A DNA stretch of 12,496 bases from Pseudolabrys sp. (GTDB taxonomy: Bacteria > Pseudomonadota > Alphaproteobacteria > Rhizobiales > Xanthobacteraceae). The notes beneath the pieces were generated by a model. That model did no database searches. It was not told the DNA's origin and was given only the letters and a program-made list of their open reading frames with translations. The translations under genes and the position numbers were made by a program. The DNA lies in contig JAFAQJ010000142.1 of the NCBI GenBank assembly GCA_019246455.1, forward strand, positions 1 to 12,496. The letters are read 5' to 3'. Positions 6,990-12,496 of this stretch are shown here, piece after piece (position 1 is the first letter of the stretch; each line of letters opens with the position of its first letter).

Positions 6990-7277
6990 ATGACTGAAAC
7001 GATGAAGACTGAAACCAAGACGACTGAACAGACGATCGCTGCCGCGATCACCCCCGACGCACTCGCCCATCTCGGCGAAGGCCAGGTGGCGTATGTCAAG
7101 GCGATCCGCTCCGAGGATGTGCGCAAGCTGTTCCCGCAAGCGCCGGAGATGGCGCCGGGCATCAAGCTGTTCACGCTCAATGCCGCCAACGGCACGCCGA
7201 TCATGCTGACCGACAGCCGCGAGGCCGCGGTCGCCAACGCCTGGAGCCAGGAGCTCGAGGCGCTCAGCGTTCACTGA
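6990..7277 (+). CDS. DUF1150 family protein
   Basis: A 95-residue protein of unknown function. The first 20 residues are Thr/Glu/Lys-rich and variable; the conserved core runs from about 21 to 95 (TPDALAHLGEGQVAYVK, IRSEDVRKLFPQAP, GIKLFTLNAANGTPIML, TDSREAAVANAWSQEL). Start: ATG 6990 with AAAGGAG at 6973-6979, ten bases upstream. An in-frame ATG at 6942 would add 16 residues without family resemblance and would swallow that SD. In many alphaproteobacteria this family follows an hsp20 gene, as here, so it probably shares the heat-shock transcript. Its job is unknown; a role beside the chaperone is inference from neighbourhood. Confidence 0.9.
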   Translation: MTETMKTETKTTEQTIAAAITPDALAHLGEGQVAYVKAIRSEDVRKLFPQAPEMAPGIKLFTLNAANGTPIMLTDSREAAVANAWSQELEALSVH

Positions 7278-7317
7278 GCCATCGTCTATCTGCTGAAAAC
7301 GATGCGGCGGCGCGGGC

Positions 7318-7779
7318 TTACGCGGCGCTCGCCGATTGCATGCCGAGCACGGCGTAGATCGCGTTGGCGTCGGCCGACTCGCGCAGCTTGTGCGCGATCT
7401 CCGGATCGCGCAGCAGGCGCGCGATGCGCGCCAGCGCCTTGAGATGATCCGCACCGGCACCTTCGGGCGCGAGGAGCAGGAAGCATAAATCGACCGGCTG
7501 GCCGTCGAGCGCCTCGAAATCGATCGGACGCGCGAGCCGTGCGAACAATCCGAACAGCTTATTGAGCTTCGGCAGCTTGCCGTGCGGAATAGCAACACCG
7601 TTGCCGACGGCGGTCGAGCCGAGCTTCTCGCGCTGCTGCAGAATTTCGAAGATCGCGCGCTCGCTCTGGCCGGTCAGTTCCGCCGCGCGCGCCGCAAACT
7701 CCTGAAGTGCCTGCTTCTTGTTGTTGACCTTCAGCGCCGGAATGACGGCGTTCGGCGCAACGAGGTCGGTGAGCGGCAT
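7318..7779 (-). CDS. ptsN: Nitrogen-PTS enzyme IIA (EIIA-Ntr)
   Basis: A 153-residue EIIA domain of the regulatory phosphotransferase chain PtsP-PtsO-PtsN. It is phosphorylated on a histidine and in its two forms controls targets such as potassium transport and nitrogen/carbon balance; it does not move sugar. The phospho-acceptor is His66 in GVAIPHGK (61-68), preceded by REKLGSTAVGNG (50-61). The LCFLLLAPEGAGADHLKALARIARLLRD stretch (in two parts, about 98-125) is typical. Start: ATG 7779 with GGAA just upstream. It is the last gene of the rpoN-hpf-ptsN series, 75 bases after hpf, and converges on DUF1150 with a 40-base gap without a clear terminator. Confidence 0.95.
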   Translation of the reverse strand: MPLTDLVAPNAVIPALKVNNKKQALQEFAARAAELTGQSERAIFEILQQREKLGSTAVGNGVAIPHGKLPKLNKLFGLFARLARPIDFEALDGQPVDLCFLLLAPEGAGADHLKALARIARLLRDPEIAHKLRESADANAIYAVLGMQSASAA

Positions 7780-7817
7780 AAAAGTTCCGAATGGGGCTTG
7801 GAAAGGCGCGGACCATA

Positions 7818-7835
7818 GGGACCGACTTTGGTCCC
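7818..7835. repeat. Perfect inverted repeat between hpf and ptsN
   Basis: GGGACC-GACTTT-GGTCCC, a 6-bp perfect inverted repeat with a 6-base loop, is centred in the 75-base hpf-ptsN gap. In RNA it could form a hairpin that stabilises or attenuates the message between the two genes; there is no T-run for termination. The same hexamers occur in the inverted repeat at 6072-6087. Confidence 0.45.
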
Positions 7836-7854
7836 GTCAATGCCTTGAATGGCC

Positions 7855-8199
7855 TCAACTGGCCTCTGAAATGGCCTTCATTTTGCGACGGACCTTCGCG
7901 CCCGAGCGGTCTTTGAGCCGCCGGTTATAACGGCGCAATTGCGTCTCGATACGCACGGCCGCTTTGTCGGCACTCAGATACGGGTCCGCATCCATGCCTT
8001 CCGCTTCAAGGATGCGCCCGGAATCAAGATGAATTTCGCACTCGGTACGAAATCCGAAGCCGTCTTTGTTGATCGTGGCGCGTCCGGAATATCCACCGCC
8101 CTCGAAATATTTCTCCGTGGCTTCATCGATACGCGCGGAAATGCGTTTGCGCAGCGCGGGACCAACATCGAGGTTTTTTCCGGAGATTCGAAAGGGCAT
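7855..8199 (-). CDS. hpf: Ribosome hibernation promoting factor / RaiA, short single-domain form
   Basis: This protein of the sigma-54 modulation / S30AE family binds the 30S decoding centre and silences idle ribosomes. It has 114 residues from ATG 8199, chosen because GGAGG lies 6 bases upstream and the product starts with the family's MPFRISGKNLDVG. An upstream in-frame ATG at 8433 would run 78 residues antisense-like through the rpoN 3' end. The S30AE fold occupies about 1-95, with DEATEKYF, KDGFGFRTECEIHLDSG, SADKAAVRIETQLRRY and basic ends. It stops after a basic tail (RRLKDRSGAKVRRKMK). Long-form relatives in this order run to about 190-200 residues with a C-terminal dimerisation domain. 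That domain is absent, and only 75 bases separate the stop from ptsN, so no shifted remnant fits. Confidence 0.9.
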   Translation of the reverse strand: MPFRISGKNLDVGPALRKRISARIDEATEKYFEGGGYSGRATINKDGFGFRTECEIHLDSGRILEAEGMDADPYLSADKAAVRIETQLRRYNRRLKDRSGAKVRRKMKAISEAS

Positions 8200-8269
8200 G
8201 AAACGCCTCCCTGGTGACGTCCAAACACAACAAACGAGCGCCGAAGCCGGTTCCGAGTTTCCGGCCGCT

Positions 8270-9820
8270 TCAGGACGCCGTAACCTGCTTGTCGCGGCGG
8301 CGTTGAACCGAAGACGGAATCCGCATCGCCTCGCGATATTTTGCGACGGTGCGACGTGCGATGTCGATACCCGCCTCGCGCAATTTATCGACGATTGTAT
8401 CGTCCGACAGAATGTCGTTCGCCGGTTCGGCATCGATCATGCGGCGAATGCGGTCGCGCACGGCTTCGGCTGAATGCGCTTCGCCGCCGTCGGCCGCCGC
8501 GATTGACGAGGTAAAGAAATATTTCAATTCGAAAATGCCGCGGCTCGTCGCCATGTATTTGTTGGCGGTGACGCGCGACACGGTCGATTCATGCATACTG
8601 ATCGCATCCGCCACCGTCTTGAGATTGAGCGGCCGCAGATGCTGCACGCCGTGCACAAAAAATGCGTCCTGTTGTTTGACGATTTCCATCGCCACCTTGA
8701 GGATGGTCTTGGCGCGCTGATCGAGCGCACGCACCAGCCAAGTCGCGGTCTGCAGACAATCCGCGAGATAGGTCTTGTCCTTGTCGTTTTTCGCGGTTTT
8801 CGAGACCTTGGCGTAGTAGCGCTGATTGATCAGCACTTTCGGCAGCGTATCGGAGTTGAGTTCGACCTGCCAGGTGCCGTCGGGCGCCGCTTTGACGAAC
8901 ACGTCGGGCACGATCGGCTGCACCGTGGTCGAGCCGAAAGCGAGGCCGGGCTTCGGATTGAGGTTGCGGATTTCGGCGATCATCTCGACGAGATCTTCGT
9001 CGTTGACGCCGCACAGGCGCCGCAGCGCCACCATGTCGCGCTTGGCGAGCAGCCCCAGATTGTCGAGCAGCACCTGCATCGCCGGATCGAGACGGTTGCG
9101 CTCGCGCAGCTGGATCGCGAGGCATTCGGTGAGATTGCGCGCGCAGACACCGCCCGGATCGAAGCCCTGCAGGATCGCGAGCACGGCCTCGACCCTCTCG
9201 CGCGGCGCGCCGAGTTTTTCAGCGACCGAGTCGGTCTCTCCGGCGAGGTAGCCGGCCTCGTCGACCATATCGATCAGATATTGGCCAATCATGCGCTGGA
9301 CTGGATCGCCGATCGCCATGTTCATCTGCTCGGCCAGATGATCGGCGAGCGTGGTCTCGGTGGACACAAAGGCTTCGAGATTGTAGCTGCCGTCTTCGCC
9401 GCCGCCGCTGCCGGTGCCGGTGCCGGACCATTCGGAATATCCCGGCAGCGGCTCGGCGTTCGCGGACGCTTTTTGTGACCCGGCATCCGCGTCGGGAAAG
9501 ACGTTCTCAAGCTCGGTGCCGAGCCCTTGTTCCATCGACGTGCGGCTGGTCTCGAATTCCTCACCACTCCAGTCGGACGCTTGCGGCTCGCCGCTCGCCT
9601 CGGCCGGCGATTCCGGCGCCACGTCGGCTGGAGCCTCGGCCTTGGGTGGGCCGTCATCGTCGCTGGCGCGCTCGAGCAATGGATTTTTCTCAAGCTCGTT
9701 TTCAACGTAAGCCGCGAGGTCGAGCGAGGAGAGCTGCAGCAGCTTGATGGCTTGCATCAGCTGCGGCGTCATCACCAGCGCTTGCGTCTGGCGAAACTCC
9801 AATCGTTGCGAAAGCGCCAT
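8270..9820 (-). CDS. rpoN: RNA polymerase sigma-54 factor
   Basis: Sigma-54 directs RNA polymerase to -24/-12 promoters that need ATP-driven enhancer-binding activators; it serves nitrogen, carbon and motility regulons. The protein has 516 residues. Region I is at about 1-50, Gln/Leu-rich (QRLEFRQTQALVMTPQLMQAI in part, LLQLSSLDL). Region II is acidic and variable (about 52-145). The core-binding domain covers about 150-320 and includes GFDPGGVCARNLTECL. The helix-turn-helix for -12 recognition lies near 397-425 (LKTVADAISMHESTVSRV). The RpoN box ARRTVAKYRE is at 488-497, reading -24. Start: ATG 9820, with GAGG twelve bases and GGGG two bases upstream. hpf and ptsN follow on the same strand after 70 bases. 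Confidence 0.98.
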   Translation of the reverse strand: MALSQRLEFRQTQALVMTPQLMQAIKLLQLSSLDLAAYVENELEKNPLLERASDDDGPPKAEAPADVAPESPAEASGEPQASDWSGEEFETSRTSMEQGLGTELENVFPDADAGSQKASANAEPLPGYSEWSGTGTGSGGGEDGSYNLEAFVSTETTLADHLAEQMNMAIGDPVQRMIGQYLIDMVDEAGYLAGETDSVAEKLGAPRERVEAVLAILQGFDPGGVCARNLTECLAIQLRERNRLDPAMQVLLDNLGLLAKRDMVALRRLCGVNDEDLVEMIAEIRNLNPKPGLAFGSTTVQPIVPDVFVKAAPDGTWQVELNSDTLPKVLINQRYYAKVSKTAKNDKDKTYLADCLQTATWLVRALDQRAKTILKVAMEIVKQQDAFFVHGVQHLRPLNLKTVADAISMHESTVSRVTANKYMATSRGIFELKYFFTSSIAAADGGEAHSAEAVRDRIRRMIDAEPANDILSDDTIVDKLREAGIDIARRTVAKYREAMRIPSSVQRRRDKQVTAS

Positions 9821-9839
9821 AGCCCCGGTGGCCTCAAAC

Positions 9840-9856
9840 TTGGTCCGATTCTTGCT
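9840..9856 (+). promoter_or_regulatory. Sigma-54 -24/-12 box, antisense to rpoN
   Basis: The plus strand reads TTGGTCCGATTCTTGCT, with GG at 9842-9843 and GC at 9854-9855 exactly 10 bases apart. It matches YTGGCACG-N4-TTGCW at all positions except the C and A after GG. No plus-strand gene lies downstream within reach, so productive transcription is unlikely; binding of sigma-54 holoenzyme would instead block rpoN. Confidence 0.55.
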
Positions 9857-9860
9857 TATA
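9855..9860 (-). promoter_or_regulatory. Likely -10 element of rpoN
   Basis: On the minus strand this reads TATAAG, five of six bases of the -10 consensus, about 35 bases upstream of the rpoN ATG. No good -35 is present at 16-18 bases. It overlaps the GC of the opposed sigma-54 box. Confidence 0.4.
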
Positions 9861-9883
9861 CTAGTTTGAGGTGCGCTGCACTA

Positions 9884-9898
9884 TGCGATTTGATCGCA
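9884..9898. repeat. Short perfect palindrome between lptB and rpoN
   Basis: TGCGAT-TTG-ATCGCA is a perfect 6-bp stem with a 3-base loop in the 108-base lptB-rpoN gap. It lacks a T-run. It may be an operator half of the rpoN control region or a weak 3' hairpin of the lptB message. Confidence 0.4.
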
Positions 9899-9928
9899 GG
9901 GCCTGCGTCGTGCACGCGGTTAATGCTC

Positions 9929-10798
9929 TTAGAGGCGGAATTCCTCGCCCAGATACAGCCGCCGGACATCCGGGTTATTCACGATATCCTCGGCGCGGCC
10001 CTCCATCAGCACCTCGCCCGAATAGATGATGTAGGAGCGGTCGGTCAGGCCGAGCGTCTCGCGCACATTGTGGTCGGTGACGAGAACGCCAATGCCCCGA
10101 TTGGTGAGATGGCGCACCAGCGCCTGGATGTCGCCGACCGCGATCGGATCGATGCCGGCGAACGGCTCGTCGAGCAGCATATAACTTGGCCGCGTCGCGA
10201 GCGCGCGCGCGATTTCGACGCGCCGGCGCTCGCCGCCGGACAACGCGATCGCCGGCGTCTTGCGTAGCCGCGCGATGTTGAATTCCTCGAGCAGCGCATT
10301 GAGATCGGCTTCGCGGCGGCGGCGATCGGGTTCGACGACTTCGAGCACCGCGCGGATATTGTCCTCGACATTGAGGCCGCGGAAGATCGAGGCTTCCTGC
10401 GGCAGATAACCGACGCCAAGGCGCGCCCGCTGATACATCGGCAGCGGGGTTACATCATAGCCATCAAGCTCGATACGGCCTTTGTCAGCGGCGATCAGGC
10501 CGGTGATCATGTAGAACACGGTGGTTTTTCCGGCGCCGTTCGGCCCGAGCAGACCGACCGCCTCGCCACGACGAACATAGAGCGTGACGCCCTTCACGAC
10601 CTTGCGGCCGGCGAACGTCTTCTCGACGCCGTGCGCGGCGAGATAGCCCTGCCGCGCGCTGTGGCGACCATCGGCCTGCCGCTGCGGCTGGGACGCGGCG
10701 GCGCGCGGTTGCGTGACTTGAACCGCGCGGGCCGGCTGCGTCGCCGCTTGAACGCGGCCGCGCGGCGGGCGTTGGCCAAAGAACGAGAAAAGCTTCAA
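9929..10798 (-). CDS. lptB: Lipopolysaccharide export ABC transporter ATPase
   Basis: LptB hydrolyses ATP at the cytoplasmic face to drive LPS from the inner membrane through LptFGC and LptA to the outer membrane. All ABC ATPase motifs are present: Walker A GPNGAGKT (85-92), Q-loop Gln134 in YLPQEASIFR, signature LSGGE (186-190), Walker B YMLLDEP (206-212, Glu211) and H-loop His243 in TDHNVRE. The protein has 289 residues against about 240 in E. coli. The extra ~50 residues form a basic Pro/Gln/Ala-rich N-terminal tail before the ATPase starts near 52. The start is TTG at 10798 with GAGG 7 bases upstream. No ATG, GTG or other TTG lies between it and the in-frame stop at 10847-10849, and the next Met is residue 97, inside the domain. 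Confidence 0.95.
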   Translation of the reverse strand: MKLFSFFGQRPPRGRVQAATQPARAVQVTQPRAAASQPQRQADGRHSARQGYLAAHGVEKTFAGRKVVKGVTLYVRRGEAVGLLGPNGAGKTTVFYMITGLIAADKGRIELDGYDVTPLPMYQRARLGVGYLPQEASIFRGLNVEDNIRAVLEVVEPDRRRREADLNALLEEFNIARLRKTPAIALSGGERRRVEIARALATRPSYMLLDEPFAGIDPIAVGDIQALVRHLTNRGIGVLVTDHNVRETLGLTDRSYIIYSGEVLMEGRAEDIVNNPDVRRLYLGEEFRL

Positions 10799-10901
10799 GC
10801 GGCGACCTCGCGGGCGCGTTCCGGACCAGCCAAAAGGCGCGGAATCCTAGCCGATTCCTGCGCGGAATGCGGGACCGGCCGCGGTTGTCCCGGACGGAAT
10901 T

Positions 10902-11576
10902 TCAATAGATCCGCGAGGGTGATGGCGAGGGACGCGGCTGGGCATTATTGACCGCCGGCGGCGCGATCGTATTTGGCCGACCCGGCGTGGTCACGGCCGG
11001 CGCCGGACCACTGCCGGGCAGGAACAGGCCCTGCACTCGCCCCTCCCCCTTGTCGCCGGATTCGACCCGCGAGGTGCCGGTGGTCATATCGACCACCAGA
11101 CGATCGCCGCGCAGCACATTCTGGCCCTGTGTCACGACCACTTTGCCGGTCATGGTCACCGTATTGGATGCCATCTCGAACACCGCCTGATCGCCAGTGG
11201 CGACCTGATCGTTCTGCGTGACAACGACATTGCCCTTGGCTTCGAGCCGCTTAATGCGTTGCTCGCCGCCCGGCCCGGGCGTTGCGGCCTGCACGGTGTT
11301 GCCGGGCTTCGCGGCATCCTGCTCGTAGAACACCACGAGCGTGCGGCAGCGCATTTCGGTGTCGCCCTGAATGACCTGAACGTTACCCGTGAAGGTCGCG
11401 ACCTTGTCCTTGTCCCGCACTTCAAGCTTGGCCGCCTCGATGTGAACGGGTTGGTCGCGATTCTGCGAGAAGCCCTGCACAGCGTTCGGCGGACCAGCAG
11501 CACCTTTCGGCGCGGCCAATGCCGGCGAGAAGGTTGCCACCAAAGCTACCGCGGTGCCGGCAAGCCAACACTTCAT
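10902..11576 (-). CDS. lptA: Lipopolysaccharide transport periplasmic protein LptA (OstA-like)
   Basis: LptA forms the periplasmic bridge that carries LPS between LptC and LptD. The 224-residue protein starts with a clear signal peptide (MKCWLAGTAVALVATFSPALA, probable cleavage after residue 21). The OstA/LptA beta-jellyroll runs from about 40 to 180, with repeated strands such as VHIEAAKLEVRDKDKVATFTG (in part, 44-64), RLEAKGNVVVTQNDQ and VTMTGKVVVTQGQNVLRGDRL. The last ~40 residues are Pro/Ser/Ala-rich and probably disordered. Start ATG 11576 overlaps the lptC stop as ATGA, so the two are coupled. lptB follows after 103 bases. Confidence 0.94.
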   Translation of the reverse strand: MKCWLAGTAVALVATFSPALAAPKGAAGPPNAVQGFSQNRDQPVHIEAAKLEVRDKDKVATFTGNVQVIQGDTEMRCRTLVVFYEQDAAKPGNTVQAATPGPGGEQRIKRLEAKGNVVVTQNDQVATGDQAVFEMASNTVTMTGKVVVTQGQNVLRGDRLVVDMTTGTSRVESGDKGEGRVQGLFLPGSGPAPAVTTPGRPNTIAPPAVNNAQPRPSPSPSRIY

Positions 11577-12286
11577 TTCGGCGCCGCGTTGTTGGACGCG
11601 CTCCCGTTGGCGTTGTCGAGCTTCAAGTCCATCACCACGCCGCCGTCGAATGTAATGAGATCGCCGGATTCCGTGACCTTCAATTTATTGGCGTTGAGCA
11701 AGCCTTGCAGCATCTCAACCTTGACCGGCTTATCGCTCGTCACGTTGCTAGTGCGGGTGTCGACGACCGCATTGGTGAGCCACGCCTTGTAGGCACTCGT
11801 CACCAGGTAGACGTCGTCGCCCAGCGTCAGAATTTCCTTCTTGTTGTCGTAAGAACCGTTGCGGGCAGACAATTCGGTGAAGCCATCGTCCTGCATTTTC
11901 ATCTTGGCGCGGATGTCGCGCAATTCGAGCAGGTCCGGCTTGGTGAGATCCTGAGACGCAGAAGCGGCGCTTAGCTCGTAGGGCCGGGAGTCCTTGGTGA
12001 AGCCGGCGAGCCGCGGCGCCTGCATCATGATCTTCGTGCCGGAGATCACTGTGTCGCCAAGCTTGAGCGGCAAAGCTTCGAACATCCGCATCGGATTAAG
12101 CCAGCTCCAGAGGAGCATCAGGCCGAGAATGGCGATCACGACGCCCGGCACAACGACGCGCAATTTACGGACCCGACGGCTGTGCTTGCGCGCCGCGCGG
12201 AACGCACGTTCGCTGTCGTGACGGCCCATCGTCCAATAGGCGCGTGCGGTGTCTTCGTCGACGCGGGATGCGGCCACAGGATTCAT
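11573..12286 (-). CDS. lptC: LPS export ABC transporter periplasmic protein LptC
   Basis: LptC receives LPS from LptBFG and passes it to LptA. The 237-residue protein has a basic cytoplasmic N-terminus (about 1-42), a single membrane anchor (43-62, VVVPGVVIAILGLMLLWSW) and a periplasmic LptC domain (about 70-225). That domain includes YELSAASASQDL, the LELRDIRAKMKMQDDGF segment and WLTNAVVDTRTSNVTSDKPV. Its N-terminal tail is longer than that of E. coli LptC (about 191 residues), as is common in alphaproteobacteria. Start: ATG 12286 with AGG about 6 bases upstream. It heads the lptC-lptA-lptB series after the terminator of the preceding gene, so it needs its own promoter in 12287-12369. Confidence 0.93.
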   Translation of the reverse strand: MNPVAASRVDEDTARAYWTMGRHDSERAFRAARKHSRRVRKLRVVVPGVVIAILGLMLLWSWLNPMRMFEALPLKLGDTVISGTKIMMQAPRLAGFTKDSRPYELSAASASQDLTKPDLLELRDIRAKMKMQDDGFTELSARNGSYDNKKEILTLGDDVYLVTSAYKAWLTNAVVDTRTSNVTSDKPVKVEMLQGLLNANKLKVTESGDLITFDGGVVMDLKLDNANGSASNNAAPK

Positions 12287-12315
12287 GCTCGGCCTGGTTC
12301 TGGTCCTCTCAAGTG

Positions 12316-12334
12316 CTCGCGAGAAACTCGCAAG
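12316..12334. repeat. Hairpin-forming inverted repeat in the lptC leader
   Basis: On the lptC strand CTTGCGAG-TTT-CTCGCGAG forms an 8-pair stem (one G-U) with a 3-base loop, ending about 30 bases before the lptC ATG. It has no T-run, so it is a leader hairpin or an operator rather than a terminator. No convincing -35/-10 pair was found around it; TTGAGG lies a little upstream. Confidence 0.5.
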
Positions 12335-12369
12335 CGAATATGGCCCCTCAACGGCACGCTTTACGCTCG

Positions 12370-12388
12370 AAAAACGCCGAAATCGGCG
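12370..12388 (-). terminator. Intrinsic terminator between rnd and lptC
   Basis: On the minus strand CGCCG-ATTT-CGGCG is followed directly by TTTTT. It starts one base after the stop codon of the upstream gene (12390-12392). The stem is short but GC-pure, with a clean U-tract, so it should separate that gene from the lpt series. Confidence 0.8.
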
Positions 12389-12389
12389 A

Positions 12390-12496
12390 TCAGACGCCGT
12401 GCGAGAAAATGTCTTCGGCCGCCCAGCCTGCCAGATCGAGCTTCACGCGCTCCGGGAGGAAGCGGAAACAGGCCTGCGCCAGATCGGCACGACCCT
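12390..12496 (-). CDS. rnd: Probable ribonuclease D family 3'-5' exonuclease, last 34 residues only
   Basis: The frame enters from the right edge and ends at TGA 12392-12390. The 34 visible residues include RADLAQACFRFLPERVKLDL (16-base-pair-poor, leucine-patterned helix) and end AGWAAEDIFSHGV. This matches my recollection of the C-terminus of the short (~200-residue) ribonuclease D of Hyphomicrobiales, where such a gene commonly precedes lptC. No DEDD catalytic motif lies in this piece, so the call leans on the tail and on gene order. That a coding end is here is well supported by the terminator that follows at once. Confidence 0.6.
   Translation of the reverse strand, partial: GRADLAQACFRFLPERVKLDLAGWAAEDIFSHGV

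Larger units (their letters stand above)
9832..9871. repeat. Perfect 9-bp inverted repeat enclosing the rpoN promoter region
   Basis: CCTCAAACT (9832-9840) and AGTTTGAGG (9863-9871) are exact inverted copies separated by 22 bases, just upstream of the rpoN ATG at 9820. On the rpoN strand the arm nearest the gene contains GAGG, a candidate Shine-Dalgarno, so a leader hairpin could mask it. As DNA the two arms could bind a dimeric regulator. The spacer holds the sigma-54-like box and the likely -10. Confidence 0.7.

Noticed and set aside
7280..7304. CATCGT / ACGATG inverted repeat between DUF1150 and ptsN as a terminator
   Set aside because: Only six pairs around a 13-base loop with no T-run on either strand; not convincing as a terminator.
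8200..8433. 78-residue N-terminal extension of hpf
   Set aside because: It reads through the rpoN-hpf gap and the rpoN 3' end in another frame. The GGAGG before ATG 8199 and the family start MPFRISGKN decide against it.
8591..9478. 295-codon plus-strand open frame opposite rpoN
   Set aside because: Shadow frame caused by high GC and the codon pattern of rpoN. His/Arg-rich composition with no known motif, while the rpoN frame is certain.

Overview
The window looks like core chromosome from a high-GC alphaproteobacterium of the order Hyphomicrobiales, in the broad Bradyrhizobium / Rhodopseudomonas / Pseudolabrys neighbourhood. The evidence is the gene order rpsA-cmk-aroA-FYDLN_acid protein-tRNA-Ala, the second block (ptsN-hpf-rpoN-lptB-lptA-lptC-rnd), a class II EPSP synthase of the Agrobacterium CP4 type, and the alphaproteobacterial hsp20-DUF1150 pair. 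No genus can be fixed from sequence reading alone. I see no insertion sequence, integrase, phage gene or CRISPR array.

Left block (1-3673). On the minus strand aroA and cmk overlap by ATGA and are followed by rpsA (ribosomal protein S1), which runs off the left edge. Divergent from aroA is a small zinc-ribbon / acidic-tail protein (TIGR02300, FYDLN_acid), then tRNA-Ala(GGC) and a strong intrinsic terminator.

Middle block (3747-7277). A decarboxylase very similar to gamma-resorcylate decarboxylase stands alone and converges on a membrane-anchored SleB-type cell wall hydrolase. The 470-base gap between the hydrolase and hsp20 holds the clearest regulatory logic in the window. A near-perfect heat-shock sigma (RpoH/sigma-32) promoter is followed by a three-hairpin leader, and its last hairpin pairs a UCGCU anti-Shine-Dalgarno with AGGA around one bulged G, the hallmark of a ROSE RNA thermometer. 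hsp20 would therefore be controlled by heat at both transcription and translation. DUF1150 follows hsp20.

Right block (7318-12496, all minus strand). In transcription order: rnd (3' end only), an intrinsic terminator, lptC-lptA (ATGA overlap), lptB, rpoN, hpf, ptsN. The lpt genes supply the inner-membrane, periplasmic and ATPase parts of lipopolysaccharide export. rpoN-hpf-ptsN is the conserved sigma-54 / ribosome hibernation / nitrogen-PTS cluster. Two things stand out here. A sigma-54 -24/-12 box sits on the opposite strand inside a perfect 9-bp inverted repeat and over the probable rpoN -10, which suggests autorepression. The hibernation factor is a short, one-domain form where the long form is usual in this order.

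I found no wholly new multi-gene system. The best leads are the hsp20 leader, the rpoN control region and the short hibernation factor.
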